From Lachnospiraceae bacterium (GTDB lineage: Bacteria > Bacillota > Clostridia > Lachnospirales > Lachnospiraceae): a stretch of DNA of 64,000 nucleotides. Below, piece by piece: positions 24,605 through 33,498 of this stretch. The notes beneath the pieces are model-generated. The model worked only from the letters and a program-made list of their open reading frames with translations, ran no database searches and was not told the DNA's origin. Each line of letters begins with the position of its first letter. Position 1 is the stretch's first letter. A program made the position numbers and the translations under genes. The stretch spans positions 1 through 64,000 of the forward strand of contig CABJAV010000007.1 of NCBI GenBank assembly GCA_902363675.1, in the 5' to 3' direction.

Positions 24605-24712
24605 ATGAATGATGTGATCAAAAGCCGGGTGAAACTGGCCTGTGAACTATTGGTTTCTGGCAATGAGCCAATCACAGAAATTGCAGAACGGTGCGGGTAT
24701 CATAATGCAATA
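24605..24712 (+). pseudogene. AraC-type HTH fragment
   Basis: About 35 codons read NDVIKSRVKLACELLVSGNE, then PITEIAERCGYHN, the first helix-turn-helix of an AraC-family C-terminal domain. The sequence then leaves the family pattern exactly where the convergent flagellum-associated gene ends. Both the ligand domain and the second HTH are missing. Confidence 0.6.
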
Positions 24713-25275
24713 TTGATATGTAAGCCTTTTCCATTTATCTGGGAAACAATGTCGTCGCGGACGGCATTGTTGAATTTGCCGCAGATGGAATAGGCTTTCT
24801 TTGAATATTCCTGATCCGGTGAGAAAATTTTTCGCACCTTGGAATTATTGGCAGTCTTAAGAAGGTCTTCATTGACTGTCAGTTTTCCGGAACGCTCGAC
24901 TGTGATGCCGATCTCGGACAATTCGCTGGAATATTTACTTGTCAAAGATTTTAGCTGTTTCAGATAACGTTTTGTGTCATGACTGTCCGTTGTCTTGGAA
25001 GAATCAATGGCATTGTTGTATGTGGTCACGAATGCTTCAATGGAAGAACGGGTGGTATCACTGATATCGTTGTCTTTTTCATCCGTCTCAGAACCATAAT
25101 CATTGTTAAGCAGACGCTTGGAGGCACGTGTCAGTGCGCGACTGTCTTCAAATGATAATTCGATTTTTGTATAGTCATTGCGACCACTGTTTTTTATGAC
25201 GTCCCGATTGTTTGCGTAGTAGTTGCGCATAAAATAATTTGTTGACAGGCTAAGACCTGAAGATACCTTTGCCAT
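24700..25275 (-). CDS. Flagellum-associated protein (FliD-like fragment or small relative)
   Basis: A 191-residue soluble protein starting at the ATG after GGGAGG. It opens AKVSSGLSLSTNYFMRNYY. Residues about 75-100 and 130-160 are helical, with LTVNEDLLKTANNSKVRKIF resembling the repeat unit of FliD/hook-cap-type proteins. There is no signal peptide, as expected for flagellar type III cargo. A near-consensus sigma-28 promoter stands directly upstream, supporting a late flagellar class. The last few codons overlap the AraC fragment, so the original C-terminus may have been altered. Exact identity is not certain. Confidence 0.6.
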   Translation of the reverse strand: MAKVSSGLSLSTNYFMRNYYANNRDVIKNSGRNDYTKIELSFEDSRALTRASKRLLNNDYGSETDEKDNDISDTTRSSIEAFVTTYNNAIDSSKTTDSHDTKRYLKQLKSLTSKYSSELSEIGITVERSGKLTVNEDLLKTANNSKVRKIFSPDQEYSKKAYSICGKFNNAVRDDIVSQINGKGLHINIAL

Positions 25276-25310
25276 GATATTCCTCCCATAATGCAAACTT
25301 TATATAATTT

Positions 25311-25337
25311 ATATCGGCATTTTTCTTTACTTCTTTA
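25311..25337 (-). promoter_or_regulatory. Sigma-28 (SigD/FliA) promoter
   Basis: On the minus strand TAAAGAAG, exactly 11 bases, then GCCGATAT. The consensus is TAAAGTTT-N11-GCCGATAA. It lies 35 bp before the ATG of the flagellum-associated gene. Confidence 0.85.
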
Positions 25338-25407
25338 TAGAAATGAAGTAATATCTAGATGAGAAATTCTGAATACAGCAAATAGCAATGATGATATAGG
25401 AGGGAAT

Positions 25408-26451
25408 ATGAAACAAACAACATTTGGAAAGACGGCAGAGGGGACAGAAGCATCTTTGTACACCATTTGCAATTCTAAGGGAATGCGCGCTATGGTTACA
25501 AATTTTGGTGCAACACTGGTATCTGTATTTGTCAAAAACAGAAATGGGGAAGATACGGATGTTATTCTTGGATATGACGATGTGGCAGACTATCAGAAAA
25601 ATACTTGTTATTTCGGAGCTGTCGTAGGACGCAACTGCAATCGTATTGCAAATGCAAAATTTACAATCAATGGGGTAGAGTATCAGTTAGAGGCAAATGA
25701 TAATGAAAACAGTCTCCACAGTGGTTCGAATGGAACCTCGGAGCGTTTCTGGAATGTGATCTCCTGCACGGATCAGATGATTACATTGCAGATTGAAGAT
25801 GCGGATCTTCAGCAGGGATATCCGGGAAATGCAGTCATTCAGGTGACTTATGAAGTGACAGAAGACAATGGCCTTGCAATTACTTATCATGCGAAAGCAG
25901 ATAAAGATACGGTATTTAATTTTACTAATCATGCATATATTAATTTAAATGGGCATGCATCCGGTTCTGTGCTGGATCAGACCCTACAGATCAAAGCATC
26001 CCATTTTACACCGGTAAAGGATGGAAAAGCAATTCCTACAGGGGAACTGGCAGATGTGGAAGGTACACCATTTGACTTCCGCATTGCAAAACCAATTGGA
26101 CGGGACATTAACGCAGAAAATGACCAATTAAAATATGGAAGCGGATACGATCACAATTTTGCGCTGGATCATACTGGTAATGGTGTGGAAAAAGTTGCCA
26201 CAGCCTATGCGCCGGAGTCGGGTATTCAGATGGAAGTTTATACGGATTGTCCCGGTATGCAGTTTTACAGTGCAAACTTTATACAGGGACAGAAAGGAAA
26301 AGGCGGGGTTATATACAAAGAACGTGAAGCATTTTGCTTAGAGACACAGTATTTCCCAAACTCTGTCAATGAACCGAATTTCCAGTCTCCGATTACTGCG
26401 GCTGGAAAGGACTATGCATCCAAAACAATCTATAAGTTTTCGATTGCATAA
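25408..26451 (+). CDS. galM: Aldose 1-epimerase (galactose mutarotase)
   Basis: A 347-residue cytoplasmic enzyme that interconverts alpha and beta anomers of galactose or glucose. It shows GRNCNRIANAKF, LHSGSNG, the catalytic His in FNFTNHAYINL, the substrate Asp in GSGYDHNF, and the catalytic Glu in FCLETQYFPNSVNEPNF. Length is normal. The ATG follows ATAGGAGGG. It is a single-gene unit ending at a hairpin terminator. Confidence 0.93.
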   Translation: MKQTTFGKTAEGTEASLYTICNSKGMRAMVTNFGATLVSVFVKNRNGEDTDVILGYDDVADYQKNTCYFGAVVGRNCNRIANAKFTINGVEYQLEANDNENSLHSGSNGTSERFWNVISCTDQMITLQIEDADLQQGYPGNAVIQVTYEVTEDNGLAITYHAKADKDTVFNFTNHAYINLNGHASGSVLDQTLQIKASHFTPVKDGKAIPTGELADVEGTPFDFRIAKPIGRDINAENDQLKYGSGYDHNFALDHTGNGVEKVATAYAPESGIQMEVYTDCPGMQFYSANFIQGQKGKGGVIYKEREAFCLETQYFPNSVNEPNFQSPITAAGKDYASKTIYKFSIA

Positions 26452-26507
26452 TAAATGACACCGTTTGACCCTTTAATCATAACAAATACAAAAGAAAAAT
26501 ATTCAGG

Positions 26508-26541
26508 GGCTAATCAGATTACAGTGATTAGCCTTTTGTTT
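26508..26541 (+). terminator. Rho-independent terminator
   Basis: GGCTAATCA pairs with TGATTAGCC around an 8-base loop, followed by TTTTGTTT. Confidence 0.85.
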
Positions 26542-26576
26542 ACCATAAACAGGTACATTATATTAAGGAGAAACAC

Positions 26577-27524
26577 ATGAAAATCGTATTTCTGGACGCA
26601 AAAACAATTGGAGATGACATTGATCTTTCGGGTTATGAAGCGTTAGGAGAAGTAATAAAATATGGCTTTTCGACAGCAGAAGAAGCAGCTGAGCGGGCAA
26701 AGGATGCGGATGTTCTTGTTATAAATAAAGTAGAAATCAATGAAAAATCTATTGGAGAGGCAGATCATCTCAAACTTGTCTGCGTGACTGCAACAGGTAC
26801 CAATAATCTGGATAAAGAGTATCTTGCAGAACGTGGCATTGCATGGCGGAATGTGGCAGGATATTCCACGGAATCGGTTGCACAGCATACTTTTGCATTA
26901 TTATTCTATTTATTGGAGAAACTACGTTATTATGATGACTACGTTAAGACTGAGAAGTATGTGGGTGATGTGACATTCACGCACTTTGCGAAGAGATTTC
27001 ACCAGTTAAGTGGAATGACATACGGTATTATCGGCCTTGGCAATATTGGAAGAAGAGTTGCGGATATAGCGAAATTGTTTGGCTGCCATGTCATCTATTA
27101 TTCGACATCCGGGAAAAATTCGCAACCAGATTATGAGAGGGTAAGTTTTGATGAACTGCTGGCACAGTCGGATATTGTGTCCATTCATGCACCACTTGAT
27201 GAGAACACCAGAGGACTGATGGATAAAGTGGCTTTTGCAAAAATGAAAAAATCAGCAATTTTATTGAATCTTGGAAGAGGACCGATTATTAATGAAGCAG
27301 ATCTGGCAGATGCGTTGGAGCAGGGACAGATTGCAGCGGCAGGCCTTGATGTGCTTTCTGTGGAACCGATGCAGGAGAATAATCCTTTACGCCGGATTAA
27401 AGATAGTGACAAACTTTTTATAACACCGCATATTGCATGGGCCAGTGTGGAGGCAAGAACACGGCTGATGGAGATTATTCTGGAACAGATTAAGGACTTT
27501 TTCCGAAAAAAGCAGGGAAATTAG
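26577..27524 (+). CDS. D-2-hydroxyacid dehydrogenase
   Basis: A 315-residue NAD-dependent dehydrogenase of the glycerate/phosphoglycerate type. The Rossmann motif is GLGNIGRRVAD. The catalytic triad is Arg in NLGRGPIINE, Glu in LDVLSVEPM and His in FITPHIAWAS. It probably reduces hydroxypyruvate or a related 2-keto acid; the substrate cannot be fixed. The ATG follows AAGGAG. No partner gene is adjacent in an operon sense. Confidence 0.88.
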   Translation: MKIVFLDAKTIGDDIDLSGYEALGEVIKYGFSTAEEAAERAKDADVLVINKVEINEKSIGEADHLKLVCVTATGTNNLDKEYLAERGIAWRNVAGYSTESVAQHTFALLFYLLEKLRYYDDYVKTEKYVGDVTFTHFAKRFHQLSGMTYGIIGLGNIGRRVADIAKLFGCHVIYYSTSGKNSQPDYERVSFDELLAQSDIVSIHAPLDENTRGLMDKVAFAKMKKSAILLNLGRGPIINEADLADALEQGQIAAAGLDVLSVEPMQENNPLRRIKDSDKLFITPHIAWASVEARTRLMEIILEQIKDFFRKKQGN

Positions 27525-27550
27525 TTGAGAAAAAATCCTGAGCTTCTTGG

Positions 27551-27601
27551 TTGACTTTATGAAATGTCGTGATATAATTCATGTAGTATTGGAAACTACA
27601 T
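27551..27601 (+). promoter_or_regulatory. Promoter with palindrome at the transcription start
   Basis: TTGACT at 27551-27556 and TATAAT at 27573-27578 (16-base spacer) are followed at once by ATGTAGT-attggaa-ACTACAT at 27581-27601, a perfect 7-bp inverted repeat that would cover the start site. A leader of about 170 bases then precedes the radical SAM gene; I recognise no riboswitch in it. Confidence 0.65.
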
Positions 27602-27754
27602 TTCGAATTACTGATAAGCATATATTATATAGACAAAAAGGCCGAAATGTATATTAAGGGTATACAGGATTTTAGAATTGCATATTTTCTTTCGACAAAA
27701 AATCCAATATACTTCCAATAGAGTTTGAAAGAGAGAAAAAGGAGGAGCATAAGG

Positions 27755-29152
27755 ATGGCAAGTTTAAAAGACGCGGCAGAAAGACAGGCATTTTCTCTTG
27801 CGATTGATGCGGCATTGAAAAGTCTTAATAAAGATAGAGAAAAGGCTTTACTGAACATTGTAAACCTGGTTCAGAAATTCATGGGAAATAATTTTAGAAA
27901 AGAGTCTTATGAGGGCGCTAAGAAAATGATTATGAACCCGGATCACAAGTGGATGCGTTATGTGAACCGTCTTCTTGATGAGACAGACCCGCATGTTGCA
28001 AAGATGACAGCATTAAACCTTGGCTATCAGGCTGCTTTTGCAGGAACAAAGAAGATTCGTAAAATGCGTGAGGTAGAGCAGTGCAATATTCCATGGCTGA
28101 TTCTCATGGATCCTACCAGTGCGTGCAATCTGCATTGTACAGGATGTTGGGCAGCCGAATACGGACACAAATTAAATCTTTCTTATGATGAATTAGACAA
28201 TATCATTACACAGGGCAAAGAACTTGGTATTTATTTTTATATGATGACCGGTGGAGAACCATTGGTACGTAAGGCTGATATTATTAAATTATGCGAAAAG
28301 CATAATGATTGTGCGTTCCATTGTTATACAAATGGAACACTCGTAGATCAGGCATTTTGTGATGAGATGAAGCGTGTTGGTAACTTGTCACTTTCTATTT
28401 CACTGGAAGGATTTGAGGATGCCAATGATTTTCGTCGAGGCGAAGGTGTATACGACAAAGTTATCCATGCAATGGATCTTCTTCATGAGAATGGACTGAT
28501 CTTTGGTAACAGTGTATGTTATACAAGCAAGAACATGGATGCTGTTACAAGTGATGAGTTCTTTGATCTGTTGATCGAGCATGGCAGCCGTTTCGCTTGG
28601 TATTTCCATCTCATGCCGGTTGGCATGAATGCATCGCCGGAACTGATGCCTACAAAGAAACAGAGAGAATATATTTATCACAGAATCCGTGAAGTTCGTG
28701 CTATGGAAGGTGGAAAAGAAATTTTCGTTATGGACTTCCAGAATGATGGCGAGTTCGTTGGAGGATGTATTGCCGGAGGACGTAACTACTGTCATATTAA
28801 CCCGAAGGGTGATGTGGAGCCTTGTGTATTTATCCATTACTCAGGTGCGAACATCAGAGAAAAATCTCTGTTAGAGTGCTTAAAGCAGCCATTGTTTATG
28901 GCATACAGAGACAATCAGCCATTTAATGACAATATGCTTCGCCCATGTCCAATGCTCGAGAATCCGGAAATTCTCCAGAGAATGGTACATGAGACCGGGG
29001 CACATTCAACAGATGTGGAAGAGGCAGAGCCGGTAGAGCATCTTTGCGGAAAATGTCTCGAGTATGCAAAGGAGTGGAAAGGAACTGCTGACAAACTTTG
29101 GGCAGAACATCCATATCAGCAGAAAGGCTACACAAACTTCAAAAAGCAGTAA
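27755..29152 (+). CDS. Radical SAM protein
   Basis: A 465-residue enzyme. The iron-sulfur motif CNLHCTGC (CxxxCxxC) is at about residue 126, followed by the glycine-rich MMTGGEP and a TIM-barrel core. The C-terminal part has SPASM-like cysteines (GRNYCHINPKGDVEPC ... RPCPM ... CGKC). About 120 helical residues precede the core. It generates a 5'-deoxyadenosyl radical; the substrate is unknown, and peptide or lipid modification are both possible. The ATG is chosen because AAAGGAGG lies just upstream; an in-frame start 30 bases earlier lacks one. Confidence 0.85.
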   Translation: MASLKDAAERQAFSLAIDAALKSLNKDREKALLNIVNLVQKFMGNNFRKESYEGAKKMIMNPDHKWMRYVNRLLDETDPHVAKMTALNLGYQAAFAGTKKIRKMREVEQCNIPWLILMDPTSACNLHCTGCWAAEYGHKLNLSYDELDNIITQGKELGIYFYMMTGGEPLVRKADIIKLCEKHNDCAFHCYTNGTLVDQAFCDEMKRVGNLSLSISLEGFEDANDFRRGEGVYDKVIHAMDLLHENGLIFGNSVCYTSKNMDAVTSDEFFDLLIEHGSRFAWYFHLMPVGMNASPELMPTKKQREYIYHRIREVRAMEGGKEIFVMDFQNDGEFVGGCIAGGRNYCHINPKGDVEPCVFIHYSGANIREKSLLECLKQPLFMAYRDNQPFNDNMLRPCPMLENPEILQRMVHETGAHSTDVEEAEPVEHLCGKCLEYAKEWKGTADKLWAEHPYQQKGYTNFKKQ

Positions 29153-29191
29153 AAGCAAAATTGTTCACACAAAATTAAGATTTTCACTCAG

Positions 29192-29223
29192 AATTCCCGG
29201 TTTACATGCCGGGAATTTTGTTG
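29192..29223 (+). terminator. Rho-independent terminator
   Basis: AATTCCCGG pairs with CCGGGAATT around an 8-base loop, followed by TTGTTG. Confidence 0.75.
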
Positions 29224-29235
29224 TATGGTAATGGC

Positions 29236-31191
29236 ATGAAAGTAGAATTTAAAATAAAACTAGAATATGATAAAAAGAATAATATTCGAGCAGCGATAGC
29301 CATTATTCTGGCTATCGTTATGTATGTTACAATTGGATTTCACATCGGAGTACTCATCGCTTATGGACTTCTCTATTATCTGATAAAAAGCCTGAAAATT
29401 GACCTTGACCAGCGTTGCCCATGGTTATGGACGGCCATTTTATTTGTGTCAGGAGCGATATTTACCACTTTTTCGATACAATATATGCTTTTGGATTCGG
29501 AACTGTTTCAGCGGATGTCAGATCTGAAATGGGTACTGAATGTGTTGTGCTGTCTGGTTGTGTACCTTGTTGTGCAGCTTTTTACGAATAATGCGGGACT
29601 TTCCTGTATTATTTCGCATACATCACTGCTGTCGTTTGCGTTCATAAATTATTTCGTATATCTGTTCCGTGGAAACGAATTTACGTTTTCAGATATCCGG
29701 TCTATCGGAACAGGACTGAGCGTTGCCGGAAACTATAAGCTGCAACTTAATGACAGAGGGGCATATGCAATTTTTGGAGCAGCTTTGTTTATTGCATTTG
29801 TGCGTAAATGTCATGTAAAATTTGCACGTGCATGGCAGATGCGCATTATAGATGCAATGTTGGCGGCTATATGTGTGATTATTGTGGGAATGGCTGCTTA
29901 TGATGTAAACACAGAAACCTGGGAGCAGAAAGGAACCTATCGCAACGGATATATTCTCAATTACATTTTAGGAATTCGTGACAGTTTTATTGCACAGCCG
30001 GACGGGTATTCTGAGGAAGCTATTCAAAAACTCGAAAAGAAATATAGTAGCAATGATAAGGATTATTCCAAAACAGATATAAAGGACCCTACTATTATTG
30101 TTATTATGAATGAATCCTTTTCCGATTTGAGTGTGTTAGGAGATTTACAGACAAATATTCCACTTACACCGTTTATTGACTCACTGAAAGAAAATACTAC
30201 GAAGGGATATGCGCTGTCGTCTGTATTTGGTGCCAAGACACCGAATTCAGAGTGGGAATATCTGACAGGAAATTCCATGGCATTTCTTCCTGCAGGTTCG
30301 GTGGTGTACCAGCAGTATATCAGTGATACCCCGACATCTATTGTATCGAATCTTAAGGACGATGGATACACCTGTGTTGCCATGCATCCATATTATGCGA
30401 CCGGATGGAGTCGAAATCAGGTCTATCCAAAGATTGGATATGATGAGATGCACTTTATTGATGATTTCGATCAGACAAAGATCTTACGGGAATATATCAC
30501 AGATCAGGAACTTTATGATAAAATAATAGAGCGGTATGAAAGCCGTGGAGCAAATGAAAAATTATATCTGATGGGAATTACCATGCAGAACCATGGTGGT
30601 TACGGGGAACCATATGACAATTTTTATGAAGCGTGTTATAAAATAGGGCGGTCTTACACAGATGCCAACCAGTATTTGTCATTGGTGCATGAAAGTGATA
30701 AGGCAGTTAAGAATCTTATTGAATATTTTTCAAAAGTAGATGATCCGGTAGAAATCGTATTCTTTGGGGATCATCAACCAAGCCTGAATAGTAATTTTTA
30801 TCCGCTTCTTAACGGAAAAGGAATGTCGGGTCTTACAGAAGATGAACTCGAAGCTTTGTATACGGTACCATTTTTTATTTGGACCAATTACGATACACCG
30901 GAAGAAACAGTGGATATTACGAGTCTGAATTTCCTGTCAACCATGACTTTGGAACGTGCAGGCATCGAGCTGCCGGCATATAATAAGTTTCTTGCAGATA
31001 TGATGGAAACGGTACCGGCAATTAATTCCAGAGGATATTATTCGAAAGAAAAGCAATGCTATCAGCATATTGATGATGCTACTGGAGAGGAAGCGGAGTG
31101 GATAAAAAATTATCATATGCTGCAGTATAATTCTATGTTTGATAAAAAGGGACGAAGCAATCTGTTTTTCCCGTATAACATAGGAAAATGA
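29236..31191 (+). CDS. LTA-synthase-like phosphoglycerol transferase
   Basis: A 651-residue membrane enzyme. Five hydrophobic helices (about residues 18-220) precede an extracytoplasmic sulfatase-fold domain. Metal and catalytic motifs are IVIMNESFSD, GAKTPNSEWEYLTGNS (nucleophile Thr335), MQNHGG and FFGDHQPSL, as in LtaS/MdoB enzymes that move glycerophosphate from phosphatidylglycerol to a polymer or glycan. Whether it makes lipoteichoic acid or decorates another polymer is open. The ATG at 29236 is preferred; it has a weak ribosome site and sits close behind the terminator hairpin. Confidence 0.85.
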   Translation: MKVEFKIKLEYDKKNNIRAAIAIILAIVMYVTIGFHIGVLIAYGLLYYLIKSLKIDLDQRCPWLWTAILFVSGAIFTTFSIQYMLLDSELFQRMSDLKWVLNVLCCLVVYLVVQLFTNNAGLSCIISHTSLLSFAFINYFVYLFRGNEFTFSDIRSIGTGLSVAGNYKLQLNDRGAYAIFGAALFIAFVRKCHVKFARAWQMRIIDAMLAAICVIIVGMAAYDVNTETWEQKGTYRNGYILNYILGIRDSFIAQPDGYSEEAIQKLEKKYSSNDKDYSKTDIKDPTIIVIMNESFSDLSVLGDLQTNIPLTPFIDSLKENTTKGYALSSVFGAKTPNSEWEYLTGNSMAFLPAGSVVYQQYISDTPTSIVSNLKDDGYTCVAMHPYYATGWSRNQVYPKIGYDEMHFIDDFDQTKILREYITDQELYDKIIERYESRGANEKLYLMGITMQNHGGYGEPYDNFYEACYKIGRSYTDANQYLSLVHESDKAVKNLIEYFSKVDDPVEIVFFGDHQPSLNSNFYPLLNGKGMSGLTEDELEALYTVPFFIWTNYDTPEETVDITSLNFLSTMTLERAGIELPAYNKFLADMMETVPAINSRGYYSKEKQCYQHIDDATGEEAEWIKNYHMLQYNSMFDKKGRSNLFFPYNIGK

Positions 31192-31216
31192 TGTGTTTAG
31201 TTAAAGGGGAAAACGA

Positions 31217-33439
31217 TTGAGATTAAAGGATTTACTGAAATTTGATGAAATTGTAATTCAATGTCACGATAATCCGGATGCGGATGCTATTGCATGTGGA
31301 TATGCGGTTCTTTTGTATTTACAGAAATATGGCAAAAGTCCATCTTTGGTTTATGGAGGAAGAAATTTCATTCGAAAAACCAATCTGGTTATGATGATAA
31401 AAGATTTGGAAATACCGATCACACATGTGACTGCAATCGGAAATCCGGAGCTTTTACTCATGGTGGACTGCCAGTATGGTGGCGGAAATGCCGAAAAATT
31501 TGAGGCACAGAACATAGCAGTGATCGATCATCACAGAATCAGCACGAATCTGCCGGAACTTTCGGAGGTAAGAAGCAATCTTGGCGCATGTTCTACTCTG
31601 ATCTGGCAAATGTTGAAAAACGAGAATTTTAATGTGACGGCAAATAAGAGATTGGGTACGGCATTAAGCTATGGTCTTTATACCGACACCAGTGGATTTA
31701 CCGAAATCGTGCATCCGCTGGATAAGGATTTACGAGATGAGGCAAATGTAGACAATATTCTTATGGCAAAATATCGCAATGCCAATATGTCTTTGGAAGA
31801 TCTGGAAGTGGCTGGAGCGGCTTTGCTCAACAGTGACTACATGGATGAGTACCGGGCTTCGATTGTGAAAGCAGGTCATTGTGATCCGAATATTCTCGGT
31901 GTCATCAGTGATATGGTACTTGAAGTAGATGCGGTAGATATCTGTATTGTATTCAATTTTCAAGGAGGTGGCGTGAAGTTTTCTGTGCGAAGCTGCATTA
32001 AGGAAGTGAACGCCAGTGAACTTGCAGCCGAATTAAGCAAAGACATTGGGAGTGGTGGTGGACACTGGGGAAAAGCAGGTGGCTTTCTTTCTATGCCCCT
32101 GCTGACAAAAGAATATACAAAATTCTGCCAGGAGCGTAATTTTGAGCCACGGATGGAATTTGATGATGAGGGAAAGTGGGAACATCCTTCGTTATCTGGA
32201 GTCAAAGCAGTATTATCTTATCGTTTCGAGCAATATATGAACAATACGGACATCATATATGCAAAAGAATATCCACTGGATCAAAAGAATGCAAACACAT
32301 ATTATCGGAGAAAAATTCCATGGGGATATGTGCACGTTTCGGAATTGTACGAGGATGGTACACCAATTACAGTTCGAACACTTTGGGGAGATGTAGATAC
32401 TGTTGTCGAGAAAGGCATTGTGCTGACAATTGGCCCGAGAGGGGGAGTGTATTTTCGCAAAGAAAAGGCATTTGAGGAACAGTTTTATATGTATCCCGAT
32501 TGGAAATTCCAGTTGAAGGATGTGGAGTATTCTCCGACGTTCCGAAATCAGGATGATGGTACGACGATTGAGCCGGTAGATCACATTCATGTGTGCATTC
32601 CGAAAGGAAAACGCACCATTTATGCTAAAAAGCTGGAACACAAAGTCAAGTTGTTTCAGGAGAAGAATGGGGAACATGTTTATACATTAGGCCGGGAAGG
32701 GGATTATCTGGTCAATAGCACGGAGCAGCAGAATCAAATATATGTAATGCAAAGAAAAGTATTTGAAGAGACATATCGGAAAGCAGATGAGACTATGAAA
32801 CAAAAAGCAGTTATTTTTGATTTGGATGGGACTTTATTAAACACATTAGAGGATTTGAAAGATGCGACCAACGCGGCGCTGGAATCGAAAGGCATGCCGG
32901 TGTGCACATTGGAGCAGGTACGACAGTATGTTGGAAATGGTGTAAGAAAACTAATGATTCGTGCAGTGCCTGACGGAGAAAAGAATCCTTTGTTTGAGGA
33001 GACTTTTGCGGCATTTAAGGAGTATTACGGAGCACATTGTCTGGATCACACAGCGCCATATCCGGATATTATGCAGATGATGAAAGCACTGAAGGAAAAT
33101 GGTGTGAAGATAGCGATTGTATCCAATAAGCTGGATTCAGCTGTAAAAGAGTTAAATAAACAGTTTTTTGCAGCATACACAACTTCTGCCATTGGAGAGA
33201 TGGATGGGGTTGCACGTAAACCGGCACCGGATATGGTCAATAAAGCTTTGCGCGAGTTGGGTGTTGACAAAGAAGATGCCGTTTATGTCGGTGACTCCGA
33301 TGTGGATATCGCTACAGCAAAAAATTCCGGACTCCCTTGTATTTCTGTTACATGGGGATTTCGCGATGTCGAATTCTTAAAGGAGCACGGAGCGAAAAGA
33401 CTAATAGAAAGCCCGCTTGAACTATTGTATCTTGTGTAA
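31217..33439 (+). CDS. DHH phosphoesterase fused to HAD phosphatase
   Basis: A 740-residue fusion. Residues 1-310 are a DHH-DHHA1 phosphoesterase (HDNPDADA at 17-24, VIDHHR, and GSGGGHWGKAGGF), the NrnA/oligoribonuclease type. Residues about 320-515 hold an unfamiliar middle region with two similar units (LTIGPRGGVYFRKEKAFEEQF and GDYLVNSTEQQNQIYVMQR), reminiscent of PGDYG domains. Residues 527-740 are a complete HAD hydrolase (FDLDGTLLNT, SNK, RKPAPD, GDSDVDIATA) like phosphoglycolate phosphatase. The internal ATG at 32795 has no good ribosome site. Its gene starts 25 bp after the LTA-synthase-like gene. Confidence 0.85.
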   Translation: MRLKDLLKFDEIVIQCHDNPDADAIACGYAVLLYLQKYGKSPSLVYGGRNFIRKTNLVMMIKDLEIPITHVTAIGNPELLLMVDCQYGGGNAEKFEAQNIAVIDHHRISTNLPELSEVRSNLGACSTLIWQMLKNENFNVTANKRLGTALSYGLYTDTSGFTEIVHPLDKDLRDEANVDNILMAKYRNANMSLEDLEVAGAALLNSDYMDEYRASIVKAGHCDPNILGVISDMVLEVDAVDICIVFNFQGGGVKFSVRSCIKEVNASELAAELSKDIGSGGGHWGKAGGFLSMPLLTKEYTKFCQERNFEPRMEFDDEGKWEHPSLSGVKAVLSYRFEQYMNNTDIIYAKEYPLDQKNANTYYRRKIPWGYVHVSELYEDGTPITVRTLWGDVDTVVEKGIVLTIGPRGGVYFRKEKAFEEQFYMYPDWKFQLKDVEYSPTFRNQDDGTTIEPVDHIHVCIPKGKRTIYAKKLEHKVKLFQEKNGEHVYTLGREGDYLVNSTEQQNQIYVMQRKVFEETYRKADETMKQKAVIFDLDGTLLNTLEDLKDATNAALESKGMPVCTLEQVRQYVGNGVRKLMIRAVPDGEKNPLFEETFAAFKEYYGAHCLDHTAPYPDIMQMMKALKENGVKIAIVSNKLDSAVKELNKQFFAAYTTSAIGEMDGVARKPAPDMVNKALRELGVDKEDAVYVGDSDVDIATAKNSGLPCISVTWGFRDVEFLKEHGAKRLIESPLELLYLV

Positions 33440-33498
33440 GATTCATGGTAAAATAAATTATTAATGGTAAATAGCCGAATGGAAGGAGAAACACATAA

